Assembly (NCBI RefSeq): GCF_001610875.1
Contig: NZ_CP011272.1
Span: 1,779,988-1,843,987, forward strand
From: Pirellula sp. SH-Sr6A
Lineage (GTDB): Bacteria > Planctomycetota > Planctomycetia > Pirellulales > Pirellulaceae
DNA length: 64,000 nt
Direction: 5' to 3'
This document shows, piece by piece, positions 62,739 to 64,000 of this stretch. The translations under genes were made by a program, and so were the position numbers. Within the stretch, counting starts at the first letter, position 1. Every line of letters starts with the position of its first letter. The notes beneath the pieces were generated by a model. That model worked only from the letters and a program-made list of their open reading frames with translations. It ran no database searches and was not told the DNA's origin.

Positions 62739-64000
62739 ATGTTAACACTCAATCCGCTTCGCTGGGGTAAGCAATACAAGTCGTTGGAATTCCAGGACGT
62801 CATCCATTTCGACACAGGGGAGCCAATTGCTCGCATTGGACAAGTCAACGGGTCCATGGTTCAAATGGACATCCGAAAGGCTGACAACGCGAGGAAGGCA
62901 TTGCGCAAGCTGCCGATCGTCGATCTTATCGAGCGATGCAAGAAAGCGGCTTATCTGTTCGAACACGAGACGCTTCCATTGGGAGATGGCGTTCAATCGG
63001 TCGACGACTTCGTACATCAGCAGTCGGCCAGCACGGGACTTCCAGAGATCATGTGCCGCAACAACATGCAGAAGAACTGCTTTGTGTTGAGCAATATGGA
63101 CAAGATCCTGGATGCACTGACACGCGGTCTCAATCCTGAGATCTTCTCGCGCGGTTTCGGGGAAGAAGGACGCAATGTGATTGTAAGTTATCAATGCCAA
63201 ACTCCGGTGCTGGGTGCTGTTCTTCCGAACAACTCTCCTGGTGTTCACACCCTCTGGCTTCCCGCAGTTCCGCTCCAAGTGGGATTGGTACTCAAACCAG
63301 GATCGCAGGAGCCATGGACACCTTACCGCATGATCAGCGCGTTCATTGAAGCGGGGATTCCGGCCGAGGCATTTTGCTTGTATCCCGGCGGGCATGACGT
63401 CGGTTCCACCTTGTTGAGCAAGTGTTCGAGGAGCATGATTTTTGGAAGTGCGCAAACGGTCGAACAGTATTCCGGCAACCCACGCGTCCAAGCCCACGGT
63501 CCCGGCTTCTCGAAGATTTTGCTTGGAGATGACATCGTCGATGCTTGGGAAGATTATCTGGATGTGATGGTCGAAAGCGTGGTCATCAATTCAGGGCGAG
63601 GATGCATCAATGCGTCCGGTGTTTGGGCGTCTCGTCACACGAAGGAAATCGCGGAAGCGCTGGCTGCAAGACTTGGACCAGTCGATATCTCGTCACCGAC
63701 TGATCCGAAGGCCGCACTGGCAGCCTTCACGAACAAGAACATGGCGACGGGGACATGGGGAATGATCCAACAGGATTTGGCCGAATCGGGAGTGACCGAC
63801 ATGACCGCATCCTACGGTGAGCGACTGATTGAGAAAGAGCATTGCGCGTATCTTCGCCCGATGGTGGTGCATGCGGATTCTCCGCAGCGAGGCGTCGCGA
63901 TGAAAGAGTACATGTTCCCATTCGTATCGGTCGTACAATGTCCGCAAAAGGATATGATCAAATCGATTGGCCAGACGTTGGTGGGGACTGCCATCACGAA
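62739..64000 (+). CDS. Aldehyde dehydrogenase family protein (truncated by window end)
   Basis: Starts at ATG 62739 with a GGAAGG Shine-Dalgarno and stays open to the end of the window, about 420 codons seen. Aldehyde dehydrogenase fold: LPNNSPGVHTLWLPA, KPGSQEPWTPYRM, and catalytic Cys 289 in NSGRGCINAS. The usual ELGG motif (with the hydrolytic Glu) reads HGPGFSKILL, as in CoA- or protein-linked acyl reductases, so it may reduce an activated acyl group rather than oxidise an aldehyde to a free acid. Function otherwise unassigned. Confidence 0.82.
   Translation, partial: MLTLNPLRWGKQYKSLEFQDVIHFDTGEPIARIGQVNGSMVQMDIRKADNARKALRKLPIVDLIERCKKAAYLFEHETLPLGDGVQSVDDFVHQQSASTGLPEIMCRNNMQKNCFVLSNMDKILDALTRGLNPEIFSRGFGEEGRNVIVSYQCQTPVLGAVLPNNSPGVHTLWLPAVPLQVGLVLKPGSQEPWTPYRMISAFIEAGIPAEAFCLYPGGHDVGSTLLSKCSRSMIFGSAQTVEQYSGNPRVQAHGPGFSKILLGDDIVDAWEDYLDVMVESVVINSGRGCINASGVWASRHTKEIAEALAARLGPVDISSPTDPKAALAAFTNKNMATGTWGMIQQDLAESGVTDMTASYGERLIEKEHCAYLRPMVVHADSPQRGVAMKEYMFPFVSVVQCPQKDMIKSIGQTLVGTAIT

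Overview
The window reads as a chromosomal segment of a planctomycete, most likely a member of the Pirellulaceae or a close relative. The evidence is a planctomycete/verrucomicrobia-type bacterial microcompartment (BMC) operon for deoxysugar breakdown, a DUF1592-type cytochrome c plus DUF1552 pair, a protein of the H4MPT-linked C1 family, a CCEPAP-rich secreted protein, a Sua5/LMW-PTP fusion, and a Y1 transposase with interspersed repeats. GC content is moderate to high and no foreign block stands out apart from the repeat/transposase locus. No rRNA or tRNA gene and no CRISPR array was found.

Region 1 (46-9780, all minus strand) is the BMC operon. In transcription order it holds a DeoR regulator, PduL phosphotransacylase, two BMC-H hexamer proteins, an acetate-kinase-like enzyme, a BMC-P pentamer protein, a CoA-acylating aldehyde dehydrogenase, a second BMC-P, an RpiB-like protein of unknown role, a third BMC-P, a class II aldolase and a lactate/malate-type dehydrogenase. 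Ribulose-phosphate 3-epimerase follows after a gap. PduL, the aldehyde dehydrogenase, the RpiB-like protein and the aldolase each carry an amphipathic tail that looks like an encapsulation peptide. The expected route, known for this locus type, is aldolase cleavage of fuculose- or rhamnulose-1-phosphate to DHAP and lactaldehyde, then lactaldehyde to lactyl-CoA, lactyl-phosphate and lactate plus ATP, with the dehydrogenase recycling NADH.

Region 2 (9960-31513) is mixed housekeeping and planctomycete-specific material: the DUF1552/DUF1592 pair, an outer-membrane-like protein, a NusG-like protein, a DevC-type permease, the H4MPT-linked protein, a large secreted helical-repeat protein, a Ser/Thr kinase, an amino acid permease, a CNNM/CBS protein, the Cys-rich repeat protein, a PfkB sugar kinase, tyrosyl-tRNA synthetase, a DksA-like zinc protein, a CE1-type esterase, a DinB-like protein and a DUF2834 membrane protein.

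Region 3 (31478-33964) is a Y1 (HUH) transposase flanked on both sides by about two dozen same-orientation copies of a short GGTGGGTGCC-type repeat. Five copies are joined to a second conserved element in 53-59 bp composite units. This is the most unusual DNA-level structure in the window.

Region 4 (34128-47061, minus strand) is a long, tightly packed gene run: M16 peptidase, pyruvate carboxylase, S41 protease, purF, PAP2 phosphatase, ribF and a membrane-anchored MutS-like ATPase. Several junctions overlap.

Region 5 (47242-64000) carries a Rieske protein, a LysM/L,D-transpeptidase, rpiB with a Sua5/LMW-PTP fusion, a hemerythrin-like protein, cutA, rnpA, rho, an SDR protein lacking the usual Tyr, threonine synthase, two planctomycete envelope proteins, and a hydrolase / acyl-adenylating enzyme / aldehyde dehydrogenase group cut by the window end.
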